Of a stretch of 64,000 nt of DNA, positions 23,948 through 33,029 are shown piece by piece. Position 1 is the stretch's first letter. The number at the start of each line of letters is the position of its first letter. The notes beneath the pieces were generated by a model that saw nothing but the letters and a program-made list of their open reading frames with translations, was not told the DNA's origin and searched no databases. The position numbers and the translations under genes were made by a program. This DNA is from Streptomyces sp. TLI_105. Lineage in GTDB: Bacteria; Actinomycetota; Actinomycetes; Streptomycetales; Streptomycetaceae. The DNA lies in NCBI RefSeq assembly GCF_900105415.1, contig NZ_FNSM01000001.1, positions 744,001 to 808,000 of the forward strand, given 5' to 3'.

Positions 23948-25188
23948 GCACCGACGCCACCATGAAAACGACCACCCCGACGCCCCCGGGCCGAGGGGCC
24001 CCGCCCACCGGGGCACCGGTGGCCCGGGTGCTCCTGGACGGCGTCCGGCGGAACATGCGCCAGTACGGGATGCTCTTCGCACTCGGCCTGATCGTGCTCC
24101 TGTTCCAGGTCTGGACGGGCGGCGACCTCCTGCTGCCGCGCAACGTCTCCAATCTGGTGCTGCAGAACAGCTACATCCTCATCCTGGCGATCGGCATGAT
24201 GATCGTCATCATCTCCGGGCACATCGACCTGTCGGTGGGCTCCCTGATGGCCCTGGTCGGTGGGATCGGGGCGGTGCTCATGGTCGAGCACCACGTCTCC
24301 TGGCCCGTCGCGGTGCTCCTCACCCTGCTCCTCGGAGCCGTCGCCGGCGCGCTGCAGGGCTTCTTCATCGCGTACGTCGGCATACCGTCGTTCATCGTGA
24401 CCCTCGCGGGCATGCTGCTGTTCCGCGGGCTCACCGAGATCTTCCTCAAGGGGCAGACGCTCGGCCCGTTCCCGGACGGACTGCAGAAGATCGCCAACGG
24501 CTTCCTGCCGGAGGTGGGGCCGCAGACCAACTACCACAACGTGACCCTGCTCCTCGGCCTGGGGCTGGTCGCCTACGTGGTGTTCCAGGAGGTGCGGGAC
24601 CGCCGGCGCCAGCGCGAGTTCGCCCTGGAGACGCTCCCCACGGGCCTGTTCGCGCTGAAGGTGACGGCGCTGGTCGCCGCGGTCCTGGTCACCACCCTGC
24701 TGCTCGCCAGCTACAAGGGCGCCCCCGTGGTCCTCCTGATCCTGGCCGCGCTGCTGGTCGGCTTCGGCTATGTGATGCGCAACGCCGTGATCGGCCGCCA
24801 CGTGTACGCGATCGGGGGGAACCTGCCCGCCGCGAAGCTGTCCGGGGTCAAGGACAGGAAGGTGACCTTCGCGGTGTTCCTCAACATGGGGATGCTCGCG
24901 GCGCTCGCCGGGCTCGTCTTCGCGGCGCGCTTCAACGCGGCCTCGCCGAAGGCGGGCGTGAACTTCGAACTGGAGGCCATCGCCGCCGCGTTCATCGGCG
25001 GGGCGTCCATGAGCGGGGGCGTCGGGACCATCCTGGGAGCCATCATCGGCGGCCTGGTCCTCGGTGTGCTCAACAACGGCATGAACCTGGTCGGGGTGGG
25101 CACCGACTGGCAGCAGGTCATCAAGGGGCTCGTGCTGCTCGCGGCGGTCGGCTTCGACGTCTGGAACAAACGAAGGGCAGGCGCCTGA
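23944..25188 (+). CDS. Monosaccharide ABC transporter permease, GguB/MmsB-like
   Basis: 414 residues with roughly ten membrane helices. The CUT2 signature [16 protein letters not shown] and [14 protein letters not shown] are clear. An insertion of cytoplasmic charged sequence ([15 protein letters not shown]) near residue 220 is typical of the larger GguB/MmsB type rather than RbsC. Last gene of the operon, followed by a strong hairpin. Confidence 0.92.
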   Translation: MSTDATMKTTTPTPPGRGAPPTGAPVARVLLDGVRRNMRQYGMLFALGLIVLLFQVWTGGDLLLPRNVSNLVLQNSYILILAIGMMIVIISGHIDLSVGSLMALVGGIGAVLMVEHHVSWPVAVLLTLLLGAVAGALQGFFIAYVGIPSFIVTLAGMLLFRGLTEIFLKGQTLGPFPDGLQKIANGFLPEVGPQTNYHNVTLLLGLGLVAYVVFQEVRDRRRQREFALETLPTGLFALKVTALVAAVLVTTLLLASYKGAPVVLLILAALLVGFGYVMRNAVIGRHVYAIGGNLPAAKLSGVKDRKVTFAVFLNMGMLAALAGLVFAARFNAASPKAGVNFELEAIAAAFIGGASMSGGVGTILGAIIGGLVLGVLNNGMNLVGVGTDWQQVIKGLVLLAAVGFDVWNKRRAGA

Positions 25189-25198
25189 CGCCGCTCCG

Positions 25199-25246
25199 GA
25201 CATGGCTGTGCCCGCCGGTTCCTCCACCGGCGGGCACAGCCGTGTC
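25199..25246. terminator. Hairpin terminator between the importer operon and galM
   Basis: GGCTGTGCCCGCCGGT pairs with ACCGGCGGGCACAGCC, and five more outer pairs (one GU) extend the stem. It lies between convergent genes and probably serves both. Confidence 0.8.
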
Positions 25247-25263
25247 GGCGTGTTCGTACGCGG

Positions 25264-26337
25264 TCAGTCGCGGGTGCTGAACCGCAGGACCGTCCTCGAC
25301 CGGTACTCCTCGCCCGGCCGCAGCACCGGGGACGGGTCACCGGGGCGGTTCGGGGAGTCGGGGAAGTGCTGGGTCTCCAGCGCGATGCCGGCGCCCGCCC
25401 GGTAGGGCGTACCGCTCTTGCCGAGGACCGTTCCGTCGAACTGCCCCGCGGTGTAGACCTGGAGTCCGGGCTCCGTGGTCAGCACCTCCATGCGGCGGCC
25501 CGTGGCCGGCGCGTGGAGGACGGCGGCCCGGCGCAGGGTTTCGTCGCCGCGCGGGCTCAGGACGAAGTTGTGGTCGTACCCGCCGCCCACCTCGGGGCGG
25601 GCCAGGGCCTCGGCGATCCTGAGCGGCCGGCGGAGGTCGAACGCGGTGCCGGAGACGGGACGGTGGTCCCCGTGGGGGATGAGATCCCCGTCGACCGGGG
25701 TGTAGCGAGCGGCGTCGACGGTCAGTTCGTGGTCGAGGATGTCGCCCGCGCCCTCGCCCTCGAGGTTGAAGTAGGCGTGGTTGGTCAGGTTGACCAGGGT
25801 GACCGCGTCGGTGACCGCCGCGTAGGAGAAGGAGAGTTCGTCGTCGCGGCTGATGAGACAGCTGACGGTGACGTCCAGGTTTCCCGGGAATCCCTGGTCG
25901 CCGTCGGGGCTGCGGAGGTGCAGGAGCACGCCTGTCCACTCCGGGGTGTGCACGCTCTCGGCTTCCCAGAGCCGGGCGTCGAAGCCGTCTGTTCCGCCGT
26001 GCAGGCAGTGGCCGTCCTCCTGCGTGGTCAGCTGGTACGTCTTCCCGTCCAGGGAGAACCGGCCTCGTGCGATGCGGTTGGCGTAGCGGCCGACGGTGGC
26101 TCCGAAGTACCGGGCGGCGGTGGCCGTCCGGGCCGGGTCGCGGGGAGCGAGGACGACGTCGGCCGGGGTGCCGTGCCGGTCCGGCACCCACAGCCCGTGG
26201 AGGCGGGCGCCGCGGGTGTGCACCTCCGCCGTGAGTCCCTCGGGAAAGCCGAAGGTCCATCGTTGCCCGGAGTCGTCCGTGCCGGGGTGGCGGACCGGTG
26301 GGCCTCCGGTGAAAGGGGGATGGGAGGAGAAGAGCAT
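25264..26337 (-). CDS. galM: Aldose 1-epimerase
   Basis: 357 residues from ATG 26337, with AAGGA 6 bases upstream. Mutarotase features: TVGRYANRIARGRF, CLHGGTDGFDARLW, NLTNHAYFNLEG with the catalytic His, and GGYDHNFVL. A C-terminal catalytic Glu lies in GIALETQHFPDSPN. It interconverts alpha and beta anomers of sugars released in the cytoplasm, so isomerase and kinase receive the right anomer. A hairpin separates it from the upstream transporter operon. Confidence 0.93.
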   Translation of the reverse strand: MLFSSHPPFTGGPPVRHPGTDDSGQRWTFGFPEGLTAEVHTRGARLHGLWVPDRHGTPADVVLAPRDPARTATAARYFGATVGRYANRIARGRFSLDGKTYQLTTQEDGHCLHGGTDGFDARLWEAESVHTPEWTGVLLHLRSPDGDQGFPGNLDVTVSCLISRDDELSFSYAAVTDAVTLVNLTNHAYFNLEGEGAGDILDHELTVDAARYTPVDGDLIPHGDHRPVSGTAFDLRRPLRIAEALARPEVGGGYDHNFVLSPRGDETLRRAAVLHAPATGRRMEVLTTEPGLQVYTAGQFDGTVLGKSGTPYRAGAGIALETQHFPDSPNRPGDPSPVLRPGEEYRSRTVLRFSTRD

Positions 26338-26365
26338 GGGAGTTCCTTGTCCGGAGTGCGGCACA

Positions 26366-26401
26366 GCCGGGAAAGGGGGCTGAAGGCCCCGCTTTCCCGG
26401 C
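26366..26401 (-). terminator. Hairpin between the YjfF-like permease gene and galM
   Basis: GCCGGGAAAG and GGGGC pair with GCCCC and CTTTCCCGGC around a short loop, with one bulged G. It would stop or attenuate transcription of the upstream operon before galM. Confidence 0.6.
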
Positions 26402-26460
26402 CGCGGTCGTGGTGGTCGGTGGTCGGCGGTCTGCTCGGGATCCGGGCTTGTCCGGAAGGT

Positions 26461-27468
26461 CTATGCCGCCGGGCGGGATCCGCCGAAGAGCCGTTGGAGG
26501 AGGATGAAGACGAACAACAGGCCGCCGATGACGATGCGCGTCCACCACGAGCTGAGCGTGCCCTGGAAGTTGATGACGGTCTGGATCATGCCGAGGACCA
26601 TCACGCCCAGCGCGGTCCCCAGGACGAAACCGGAGCCCCCGGTCAACAGCGTCCCTCCGATGACGGCGGCCGCGATGGCGTCGAGTTCCATGCCGACGGC
26701 GTGCAGGGCGTAGCCGGACAGCATGTAGAAGGTCAGCAGCAGACCGCCGAGGGCGGAGCACAGACCGCTCACGGCGTACACCGCGACCTTGGTGCGTCCC
26801 ACGGGCAGGCCCATGAGACGGGCCGAGGACTCGTTGCCCCCCAGGGCGTAGACGGTGCGGCCGAAGCGGGTGTGGTGGAGGACGACGAAGGCGAGCGCCA
26901 GCACGACCAGGGCGATGACCACGGCGGGTGAGACGAACAGTCCCCCGGGCAGGAGCACCCGCGTCTGGGCGATCCGCGTGGTCGTCGGGTCGGTGAGGGA
27001 GATGGACTCGGTGCTGATCATGTAGCAGAGGCCGCGCGCGAGGAACATGCCCGCGAGGGTGACGATGAAGGGCTGGATCTCGAAGGCGTGGATCACCCAG
27101 CCCATGAGGGCGCCGCCTCCTGCTCCCACCAGCAGGACCACCGGAACCGCCAGGGCGAGCGGCACGCCGTTCTGTTCGACGAGCCAGGCCGTCAGCATGG
27201 TCGACAAGGCCACCACGGAGCCGACGGACAGGTCGATTCCACCGGTGAGGATGACGAACGTCATGCCGATCGCCACGACGAGCAGGAAGCCGTTGTCGAT
27301 CAGGACGTTGAGCAGGACCTGCGCGGAGAAGAAGCCTTCGTACTGCAGGGAGCCGATCGAGAACATCGCGATCAGCAGAGTGGCCGTCACCAGGAGCGGC
27401 AAACGGGTGGCGTACCGCGCCGAGAACCGCTGGAGTGGCCGGGTGAGGGAGCTGAGGGTGGTACTCAC
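26461..27468 (-). CDS. CUT2 sugar ABC transporter permease, YjfF-like
   Basis: 335 residues from GTG 27468 with GGAGG 7 bases upstream. About nine membrane helices; signature GGIDLSVGSVVALSTML and ALGGNESSARLMGLPVGRTK. It resembles YjfF, the second permease of the YtfQRT-YjfF furanose importer. Its GTG overlaps the stop of the upstream permease gene (GTGA). Confidence 0.9.
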   Translation of the reverse strand: MSTTLSSLTRPLQRFSARYATRLPLLVTATLLIAMFSIGSLQYEGFFSAQVLLNVLIDNGFLLVVAIGMTFVILTGGIDLSVGSVVALSTMLTAWLVEQNGVPLALAVPVVLLVGAGGGALMGWVIHAFEIQPFIVTLAGMFLARGLCYMISTESISLTDPTTTRIAQTRVLLPGGLFVSPAVVIALVVLALAFVVLHHTRFGRTVYALGGNESSARLMGLPVGRTKVAVYAVSGLCSALGGLLLTFYMLSGYALHAVGMELDAIAAAVIGGTLLTGGSGFVLGTALGVMVLGMIQTVINFQGTLSSWWTRIVIGGLLFVFILLQRLFGGSRPAA

Positions 27469-28580
27469 GGGTGGACCTCCTGCCGGCGGGCTCCCACGTC
27501 GCCGGCCGCGGGGGCCGGGTCCGGGGCGGCGGCTCGGCGACGGCGTGGGAGTCGCGCGCGGAACGCGGGCGACTGGACGAGACACACGACGATGACGACC
27601 AGGGCCTTGAAGACGAGGGTGGTCTCCGGCGGTACGCCGAGGGTGTAGATCGTGGTCGACAGGGTCTGGATGATCAGCGCGCCCAGGACCGTCCCGCCGA
27701 GGGAGAAACGGCCGCCCGTGAGGGCGGTGCCGCCGATGACCACGGCGAGGATCGCGTCCAGCTCGATCCACAGGCCGGCGTTGTTGCCGTCGGCGCTGGA
27801 CACGTTGGAGCTGATCATCAGACCGGCCACCGCGGCGCACACGGCGCTGACGACGTAGACCGTGACCAGAAGGCCGGCCGCCCTGATGCCGACGAGTCGA
27901 CTCGCGACCGGATTGCCGCCCACCGATTCGATGAGCATGCCGAGCGCGGTCCGCCGGGTGACGAGGGAGGTGACGGCGACGAGGGCCGCGGCGAGCAGGA
28001 CGGCGAAGGGGAGGGTGAGCCAGTAGCCGCCGCCGATCATCTTGTAGGCGCTGCTGGACACGCTGATGATCTGGCCGTCGGTGATCAGCTGGGCCACGCC
28101 GCGCCCGGCGACCATGAGGACCAGCGTGGCGACGATGGGCTGGACGCCCAGCCGGGCGACGAGGAGGCCGTTCAGCAGTCCGATCGCGGCGGCGACGCCG
28201 AGCGCCACCGCGATCGCCGACATGACGGTGGGCAGGCTTCCGGGGTCCTTCGCGGTGGCGATGTGCTCGCACGCGAGGGCGCCGGCGATGGCGACCGTCG
28301 AGCCGACCGAGAGGTCGATGCCCCGGGTGGCGATGACCAGCGTCATGCCGAGCGACACCAGGATCAGGGGGGCGCCGAACTGGAGGATGTCGATCAGGCT
28401 GCCGTACAGGTGTCCGTTCTGGACGCGGACGGCGAAGAAGTCGTGGGTGAGCGCGACGTTCCCCAGCAGCAGGGCGGCCAGGACGGCGGCGGGCCAGAAC
28501 AGGCGGTGCTCGGTGAGCCGCCGGGCGCCGGGTGCCCGAGCCGGACGCCCCCCGGCGCCGGTGTCGTCAGATGGTGTCAT
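27465..28580 (-). CDS. CUT2 sugar ABC transporter permease, YtfT-like
   Basis: 371 residues with a Pro/Arg-rich cytoplasmic start and about nine membrane helices. Signature GIDLSVGSTVAIAGALA, and GGNPVASRLVGI near the second half. Two different permeases in one operon is the hallmark of the YtfQRT-YjfF type, where they form a heterodimer. ATGA overlap with the ATPase gene upstream. Confidence 0.9.
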   Translation of the reverse strand: MTPSDDTGAGGRPARAPGARRLTEHRLFWPAAVLAALLLGNVALTHDFFAVRVQNGHLYGSLIDILQFGAPLILVSLGMTLVIATRGIDLSVGSTVAIAGALACEHIATAKDPGSLPTVMSAIAVALGVAAAIGLLNGLLVARLGVQPIVATLVLMVAGRGVAQLITDGQIISVSSSAYKMIGGGYWLTLPFAVLLAAALVAVTSLVTRRTALGMLIESVGGNPVASRLVGIRAAGLLVTVYVVSAVCAAVAGLMISSNVSSADGNNAGLWIELDAILAVVIGGTALTGGRFSLGGTVLGALIIQTLSTTIYTLGVPPETTLVFKALVVIVVCLVQSPAFRARLPRRRRAAAPDPAPAAGDVGARRQEVHP

Positions 28581-30136
28581 GAGGTGGCTCCGGTGGCGAT
28601 GGCGCCCAGGATCCGGTCGGGCGTCAGGGTCGTGTCGTTGGGGAGGGTGGCGACGAGCCGGTGGTCGCGCAGCACGCCGACCCGGTGGCTCAGCCGCAGC
28701 ACTTCCTCGAGTTCGGCGGAGATGAAGAGGACGGCGGTCCCCTCTGCGGCCAGGCGGGTGACCAGTTTCTGGATCTCCGTCTTGGCGCCGATGTCGATGC
28801 CCCGGGTGGGTTCGTCCAGGATCAGCAGCTCGGGGTCGGTGAGCAGCCACCGGGCGAGCAGAACCTTCTGCTGGTTGCCCCCGCTGAGGTTGCGGACCTG
28901 TGCCTCCGGGTCGGCCGGGCGGATGTCGAGAACCTCGGTCCACCGGGCGGCGATCTCGTCCTGCCGGGCGCGGGAGAGGGGTTTGGTCCAGCCGCGTGCG
29001 GCCTGGAGGGCGAGCACGATGTTCTCGCGAACCGTGAGTTCGCCGATCAGGCCCTCCGCCTTGCGGTTCTCCGAGCAGAAGGCGATCCTGCGGGCGATCG
29101 CGGCACGTGGGGATCGCAGGGCGGCCCGCTCGCCGTCGATCCGGAGCTCTCCTCCGTCGGCGTGGTCGGCTCCGAAGAGCAGCCGGGCCGCCTCGGTGCG
29201 TCCGGATCCGAGGAGTCCGGCCAGGCCGATGACCTCGCCGCGGTGGATGTCCAGGTCGTAGGGCTGGACGGCACCGGACCGGGCGAGCCCGCGGGCGCTC
29301 AGGAAGGGGGTGTCCGCTGGGACGGGGGCGGCGGTGCCGGTGTGCGAGGTCTCCGCGAGTTCGTCGAGGGTGCGCAGTTCGCTGCCGACCATGTGGTGCA
29401 CGAGGGTGACGGGTGTCAGCTCGTCGATCCGGTACTCGCCTTCGAGGCGGCCGTTGCGCAGGACGGTCACCCGGTCGCACAGGTCGAAGACCTGGTCGAG
29501 GAAGTGGGTGACGAAGAGGATCGCGACGCCCCGGTCGCGCAGCCGGCGCACCAGGGAGAACAGTTGGGCGACTTCGTCCCGGTCGAGGCTGGAGGTGGGC
29601 TCGTCGAGGACGAGGACCTTCGCCTTGATGTCCACGGCACGTACGATCGCGACGAGTTGCTGGACGGCGAGGGAGTGCGCGCTCAGCGGCAGGCGGACGT
29701 CGAGGTCGAGTTCCAGTTCGGTGATGAGCCGTGCCGCGCGTTCGTGGAGGGCGGACCAGTGGACCAGTCCCAGGCGTCGGGGTTCACGGCCGATGAGGAT
29801 GTTCTCGGCGACCGAGAGGTTGGGGCACAGGTTCACCTCCTGGTAGACCGTGCTGATTCCGGCGTGCTGCGCCTCCAGCGGTTCGGCGAACCGCTGGGGG
29901 CTGCCGTCGACGGAGACCGTTCCCGCGTCGGGCGGGTGGACCCCGGTGAGCACCTTGATGAGGGTCGACTTGCCCGCGCCGTTCTCGCCCATCAGCGCGT
30001 GGACCTCGCCCGGGAAGAGGCGGAGGTCCACACCGTCGAGGGCGAGGACGCCGGGGAAGGCCTTGCGGATGCCGTGGGCCTCCAGGACCGGCCGGTCGGT
30101 GCGTGTGGGTGTGCGGGGGGTGGGTGGGGCTGCCAT
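28577..30136 (-). CDS. CUT2 sugar ABC transporter ATPase, YtfR-like
   Basis: 519 residues, two nucleotide-binding domains. Domain 1: Walker [10 protein letters not shown], Walker B VLVLDEPTSSLD. Domain 2: GLLGSGRTE, signature LSGGNQQK, Walker [13 protein letters not shown]. It drives import through the two permeases. In domain 1 the signature region reads LAVQQLVAIVRA, a divergent form typical of this ATPase class. Start at ATG 30136. Confidence 0.9.
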   Translation of the reverse strand: MAAPPTPRTPTRTDRPVLEAHGIRKAFPGVLALDGVDLRLFPGEVHALMGENGAGKSTLIKVLTGVHPPDAGTVSVDGSPQRFAEPLEAQHAGISTVYQEVNLCPNLSVAENILIGREPRRLGLVHWSALHERAARLITELELDLDVRLPLSAHSLAVQQLVAIVRAVDIKAKVLVLDEPTSSLDRDEVAQLFSLVRRLRDRGVAILFVTHFLDQVFDLCDRVTVLRNGRLEGEYRIDELTPVTLVHHMVGSELRTLDELAETSHTGTAAPVPADTPFLSARGLARSGAVQPYDLDIHRGEVIGLAGLLGSGRTEAARLLFGADHADGGELRIDGERAALRSPRAAIARRIAFCSENRKAEGLIGELTVRENIVLALQAARGWTKPLSRARQDEIAARWTEVLDIRPADPEAQVRNLSGGNQQKVLLARWLLTDPELLILDEPTRGIDIGAKTEIQKLVTRLAAEGTAVLFISAELEEVLRLSHRVGVLRDHRLVATLPNDTTLTPDRILGAIATGATS

Positions 30137-30204
30137 ACGCCCTCTTCTCCTGAGGGATGGGGGGGCGGCGCGAGGACCGCCCCCGGTCTGGTGCGGGCGG
30201 AAGG

Positions 30205-31206
30205 TCAGTACTGACGGCCGGGCAGGGCGGCCGCGGCCTGGTCCTGGGTGAAGACGCCCTCCTTGACCTCGACCCGTCGCGGGACGCTCTCCCCCGCCGC
30301 GACCTTCTTGGCGAGTTCCATGAGCTGGTCGCCGAGGAGCGGGTTGCACTCGACCACCACGTTGATCTTCTTCTCCTGCATGGCGACGAAGGCGTCCTTG
30401 ATGCCGTCGACGGAGATCACCTTGATGTCGACGCCCGGCTTCTTGCCCGCCTCCTCGATGGCCTGGATGGCGCCCAGGGCCATGTCGTCGTTGTGGGCGT
30501 ACAGGACGTCGATGTCCTTGTGGGACTTGAGGAAGGCCTGCATGACCTCCTTGCCCTTGGCTCGGGTGAAGTCCCCGGTCTGGGAGGCGACGACCTTGAA
30601 CTTGGGGTCGCCCTTGATGACGTCGGCGAAGCCCGCCTTGCGGTCGTTGGCGGGTGCGGAGCCGGTGGTGCCCTGGAGTTCGACGAGGTTGACCGGCGCG
30701 GAGGTGCCCTCGTACTCCTTGACGAGCCACTTGCCGGCCTCCTGTCCCTCCTTGACGAAGTCGGAGCCGAGGAACGTCCGGTAGAGGGAGGTGTCCTGCG
30801 AGTCGACCGCGCGGTCGGTGAGGATCACCGGGATGCCGGCGTTCTTGGCCTCCTTCAGGACGGTGTCCCAGCCGGACTCCACCACCGGCGAGAAGGCGAT
30901 GACGTCCACCTTCTGCTGGATGAAGGTGCGGATCGCCTTGATCTGGTTCTCCTGCTTCTGCTGCGCGTCGGAGAACTTCAGCGTGATGCCGGCCTTCTCG
31001 GCCGCCTCGCGTACGGACTTGGTGTTGGCGGTGCGCCAGCCGCTCTCGGCTCCCACCTGGGCGAACCCGAGCACCAGCTTGCCGTCGGAGGAGCCCTTAC
31101 CGGCGCCGCCGGTGGTGCCGGTGGTCGCGGGCTCGGTGGTGCAGGCGGTCAGCACACTGCCGGCCAGGGCGGCGGCGGCGATGACGCGGAGGGCTCTGTG
31201 GGCCAT
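30205..31206 (-). CDS. Sugar ABC transporter substrate-binding lipoprotein, YtfQ-like (furanose-binding)
   Basis: 333 residues with lipobox LTAC at about residue 22. The body closely follows E. coli YtfQ: LGFAQVGAESGWRTANTKSV, DVIAFSPVVESGWDTVL, VILTDRAVD, ELQGTTGSAPANDRKAGF, YAHNDDMALGAIQAIEEAG and ISVDGIKDAF. YtfQ binds galactofuranose and also arabinofuranose-like sugars. Beside araBAD the likely cargo is an arabinose or galactose furanose from side chains of hemicellulose, but this is inference. First gene of a four-gene operon with a LacI-type operator over its promoter. Confidence 0.9.
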   Translation of the reverse strand: MAHRALRVIAAAALAGSVLTACTTEPATTGTTGGAGKGSSDGKLVLGFAQVGAESGWRTANTKSVREAAEKAGITLKFSDAQQKQENQIKAIRTFIQQKVDVIAFSPVVESGWDTVLKEAKNAGIPVILTDRAVDSQDTSLYRTFLGSDFVKEGQEAGKWLVKEYEGTSAPVNLVELQGTTGSAPANDRKAGFADVIKGDPKFKVVASQTGDFTRAKGKEVMQAFLKSHKDIDVLYAHNDDMALGAIQAIEEAGKKPGVDIKVISVDGIKDAFVAMQEKKINVVVECNPLLGDQLMELAKKVAAGESVPRRVEVKEGVFTQDQAAAALPGRQY

Positions 31207-31358
31207 GTCGTGGTTCCTCTCGGGACGTGCGTCGTACCAGGCGGAGCCCTGAAGGAGACGGGCCCGGTGAAGGCGTGGCTGCGCAGGGGTGGTCGAGCCG
31301 GGCGGAGGCAGAGTGAAGCGTCGACCCCCGACGACCGGCGAGCTGGCGAACGCGACAC

Positions 31359-31388
31359 ATTGTGAGCGCTAACAGACTTGTAACTCAA
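31359..31388 (-). promoter_or_regulatory. ytfQ-like gene promoter with LacI-type operator
   Basis: TTGTGAGCGCTAACAG at 31360-31375 matches the operator before the ChvE-like gene in 15 of 16 bases. On the minus strand TTGAGT (31388-31383) and CACAAT (31364-31359) are spaced 18 bases apart, so the operator fills the spacer and -10. The rest of the 511-base gap (31207-31717) holds one further operator and no supported gene. Confidence 0.6.
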
Positions 31389-31594
31389 GGGCTCGTACGG
31401 CCGTTACCCGTTCTTGATGCGCAGAAGCGGGTCGGCGGACGAAGCGCGGAAGGCGCGAAAGCCTGGAGGGGCATGCAGTTGCCGAGGGCGAATTGGCCCT
31501 CCGGGCGGCCCCGTACGGCCTCCGCCGGACCAGAGGGACCCTCCGCCGCCTACGGGCCCGATGCGGCAACCCCGCGTGGAGCATCGACCAAAAG

Positions 31595-31610
31595 TTGTGA
31601 GCGTTAACAC
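31595..31610. promoter_or_regulatory. Distal LacI-type operator upstream of the ytfQ-like gene
   Basis: TTGTGAGCGTTAACAC repeats the araB operator (TTGTGAGCGTTAACAA) with one end change. It lies about 235 bases upstream of the proximal site and about 110 bases from the stop of the LacI gene at 31718, so looping between the two sites is possible. Confidence 0.6.
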
Positions 31611-31717
31611 TCATGATCATTCCCTCCGCGCGAACCGGAGGGAAAACGCCACGGTCAGGTCACCCGCGAGGAGACCGGTCCCCTCGCCGCAGGGGGTGGG
31701 GCGAGAGAGGTGGCTCG

Positions 31718-32731
31718 TCAGGCGCTGGCGCGGGCGACCAGGCGCGTGGGCAGGATCAGCGGGGTGGGGTCCTGTCCGTTGATGAGCGCGACGAGCATGC
31801 GCGCCATCTCCCGGCCGAGACCCTCTATGGGTTGGTGCACCGTGGTCAGAGGCGGGTCGGCGATCCGGGCCACGGGCAGGTCGTCGAAACCGACCACGGC
31901 GACGTCGGAGGGGACCAGGCGGCCGGCCTTCCGCAGCGTGCGCAGCGCCCCGGCCCCCATGTTGTCGCCGGCGGCGAACACCCCGTCCAGGTCGGGACGG
32001 TTCGCGAGGAGCGCGGCCATGGCGGCGGCCCCGCTGGACTCGGTGAAGTCGCCGGCCTCCGAGGCGTACGGTGCGAGCCCTGCCGCCAGCATGGCGTCCC
32101 GGTAGCCGCGGTACCGGGCGCGCCCGACCTCGGTGTCCAGGCGCCCGCAGATCGTGGCCACCCGGGTCCGACCGGCCGCGATCAGGTACTCGGTCGCCGC
32201 GCGCGCTCCGCCGGCGTTGTCGACGTCCACGTACCACCGGGGGTCCAGACCGACCGGCCGCCCGCCGAACACGACGGGCAGCTCCGCCTCCTCGGCCGTG
32301 CGGGCCAGCGGGTCGTCCTCGCGCAGCGCCATCAGCATCACGCCGTCGGCGCCCTTGGACCTCAAGAGCCGCTCCACGCGCCCACGGCCCCGGTCGGAGG
32401 CGGCCAGGCAGAGCATGAGGTGCAGATCGGCGTCCTCCAGGGCGGCCGAGGCCCCTACGATCACCTGGGCGAAGAACGGATCCGCGAAGATCGACGGATC
32501 CTCCCCCGAGACGACCAGGGCGGCCGCGCCGGTCTGACGGGTCGCCAGCGCGCGAGCGGTCGGATTGGGCACGTAACCGAGCTGACGGACGGCCCGTTCG
32601 ACCGCCTCGCGCTTGGCGCGGCTGACGTGCGGGGCGTTGTTGAGCGCACGCGAGGCCACCGACCGTGAGACACCGGCCAGTTCGGCCACCTCGTCGAGTG
32701 TCGACTGCCGACGCGGCGCACCTTCGGCCAT
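31718..32731 (-). CDS. LacI-family repressor next to the cellulase genes
   Basis: 337 residues from ATG 32731 with an AGGAGAGG site. Helix-turn-helix STLDEVAELAGVSRSVASRALNNAPHV, then the effector domain (VGFDDLPVARIADPPLTTVHQPIEGLGREMARML). The recognition helix SRSVASR differs from the HQTVSR helix of the regulator at 19930, so it should read another operator. Its own promoter region holds three TGGGANCGCTTCCA boxes, so it may regulate itself and the divergent GH6 genes. It is not a close match to CebR, which normally reads TGGGAGCGCTCCCA. The alternative is that it controls the ytfQ-like operon. Confidence 0.82.
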   Translation of the reverse strand: MAEGAPRRQSTLDEVAELAGVSRSVASRALNNAPHVSRAKREAVERAVRQLGYVPNPTARALATRQTGAAALVVSGEDPSIFADPFFAQVIVGASAALEDADLHLMLCLAASDRGRGRVERLLRSKGADGVMLMALREDDPLARTAEEAELPVVFGGRPVGLDPRWYVDVDNAGGARAATEYLIAAGRTRVATICGRLDTEVGRARYRGYRDAMLAAGLAPYASEAGDFTESSGAAAMAALLANRPDLDGVFAAGDNMGAGALRTLRKAGRLVPSDVAVVGFDDLPVARIADPPLTTVHQPIEGLGREMARMLVALINGQDPTPLILPTRLVARASA

Positions 32732-32770
32732 GACCCGCCTCTCCTGTCGCGACCAGAACCCATGGAAGAC

Positions 32771-32784
32771 TGGGAACGCTTCCA
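32771..32784. promoter_or_regulatory. CebR-like operator box 1
   Basis: TGGGAACGCTTCCA, an imperfect 14-bp palindrome 40 bases upstream of the LacI start codon, in the divergent LacI/GH6 promoter region. Confidence 0.6.
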
Positions 32785-32842
32785 GTTCCATGACTGTAAG
32801 GACTTCCCGCCACCATGTGAAGCGCCGGGCGAACGGGCCCAC

Positions 32843-32871
32843 TTGACAGGCCGAACAGGGCGTCACACGAT
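32843..32871 (+). promoter_or_regulatory. Putative promoter for the GH6 genes
   Basis: TTGACA at 32843-32848 followed 17-18 bases later by a weak -10 (CACGATA, about 32866-32872). The tandem operator boxes lie 35-60 bases downstream, a roadblock position. Confidence 0.35.
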
Positions 32872-32905
32872 ACCGGCCACACCCCAGGACAGCCGAAGCG
32901 CCTAC

Positions 32906-32934
32906 TGGGACCGCTTCCAGTGGGAGCGCTTCCA
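32906..32934. promoter_or_regulatory. CebR-like operator boxes 2 and 3, in tandem
   Basis: TGGGACCGCTTCCA at 32906-32919 and TGGGAGCGCTTCCA at 32921-32934 are separated by a single base. Both share the CGCTTCCA half with box 1. Confidence 0.65.
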
Positions 32935-33029
32935 CATCCAGGGGTGACGTACCACCGCACTCCTCAGTGCGCCGCCCGCTCGGGACGAGAGCGTGCGGCG
33001 CGTCCCCCGTCAGGAATCGAGGTACCGTC

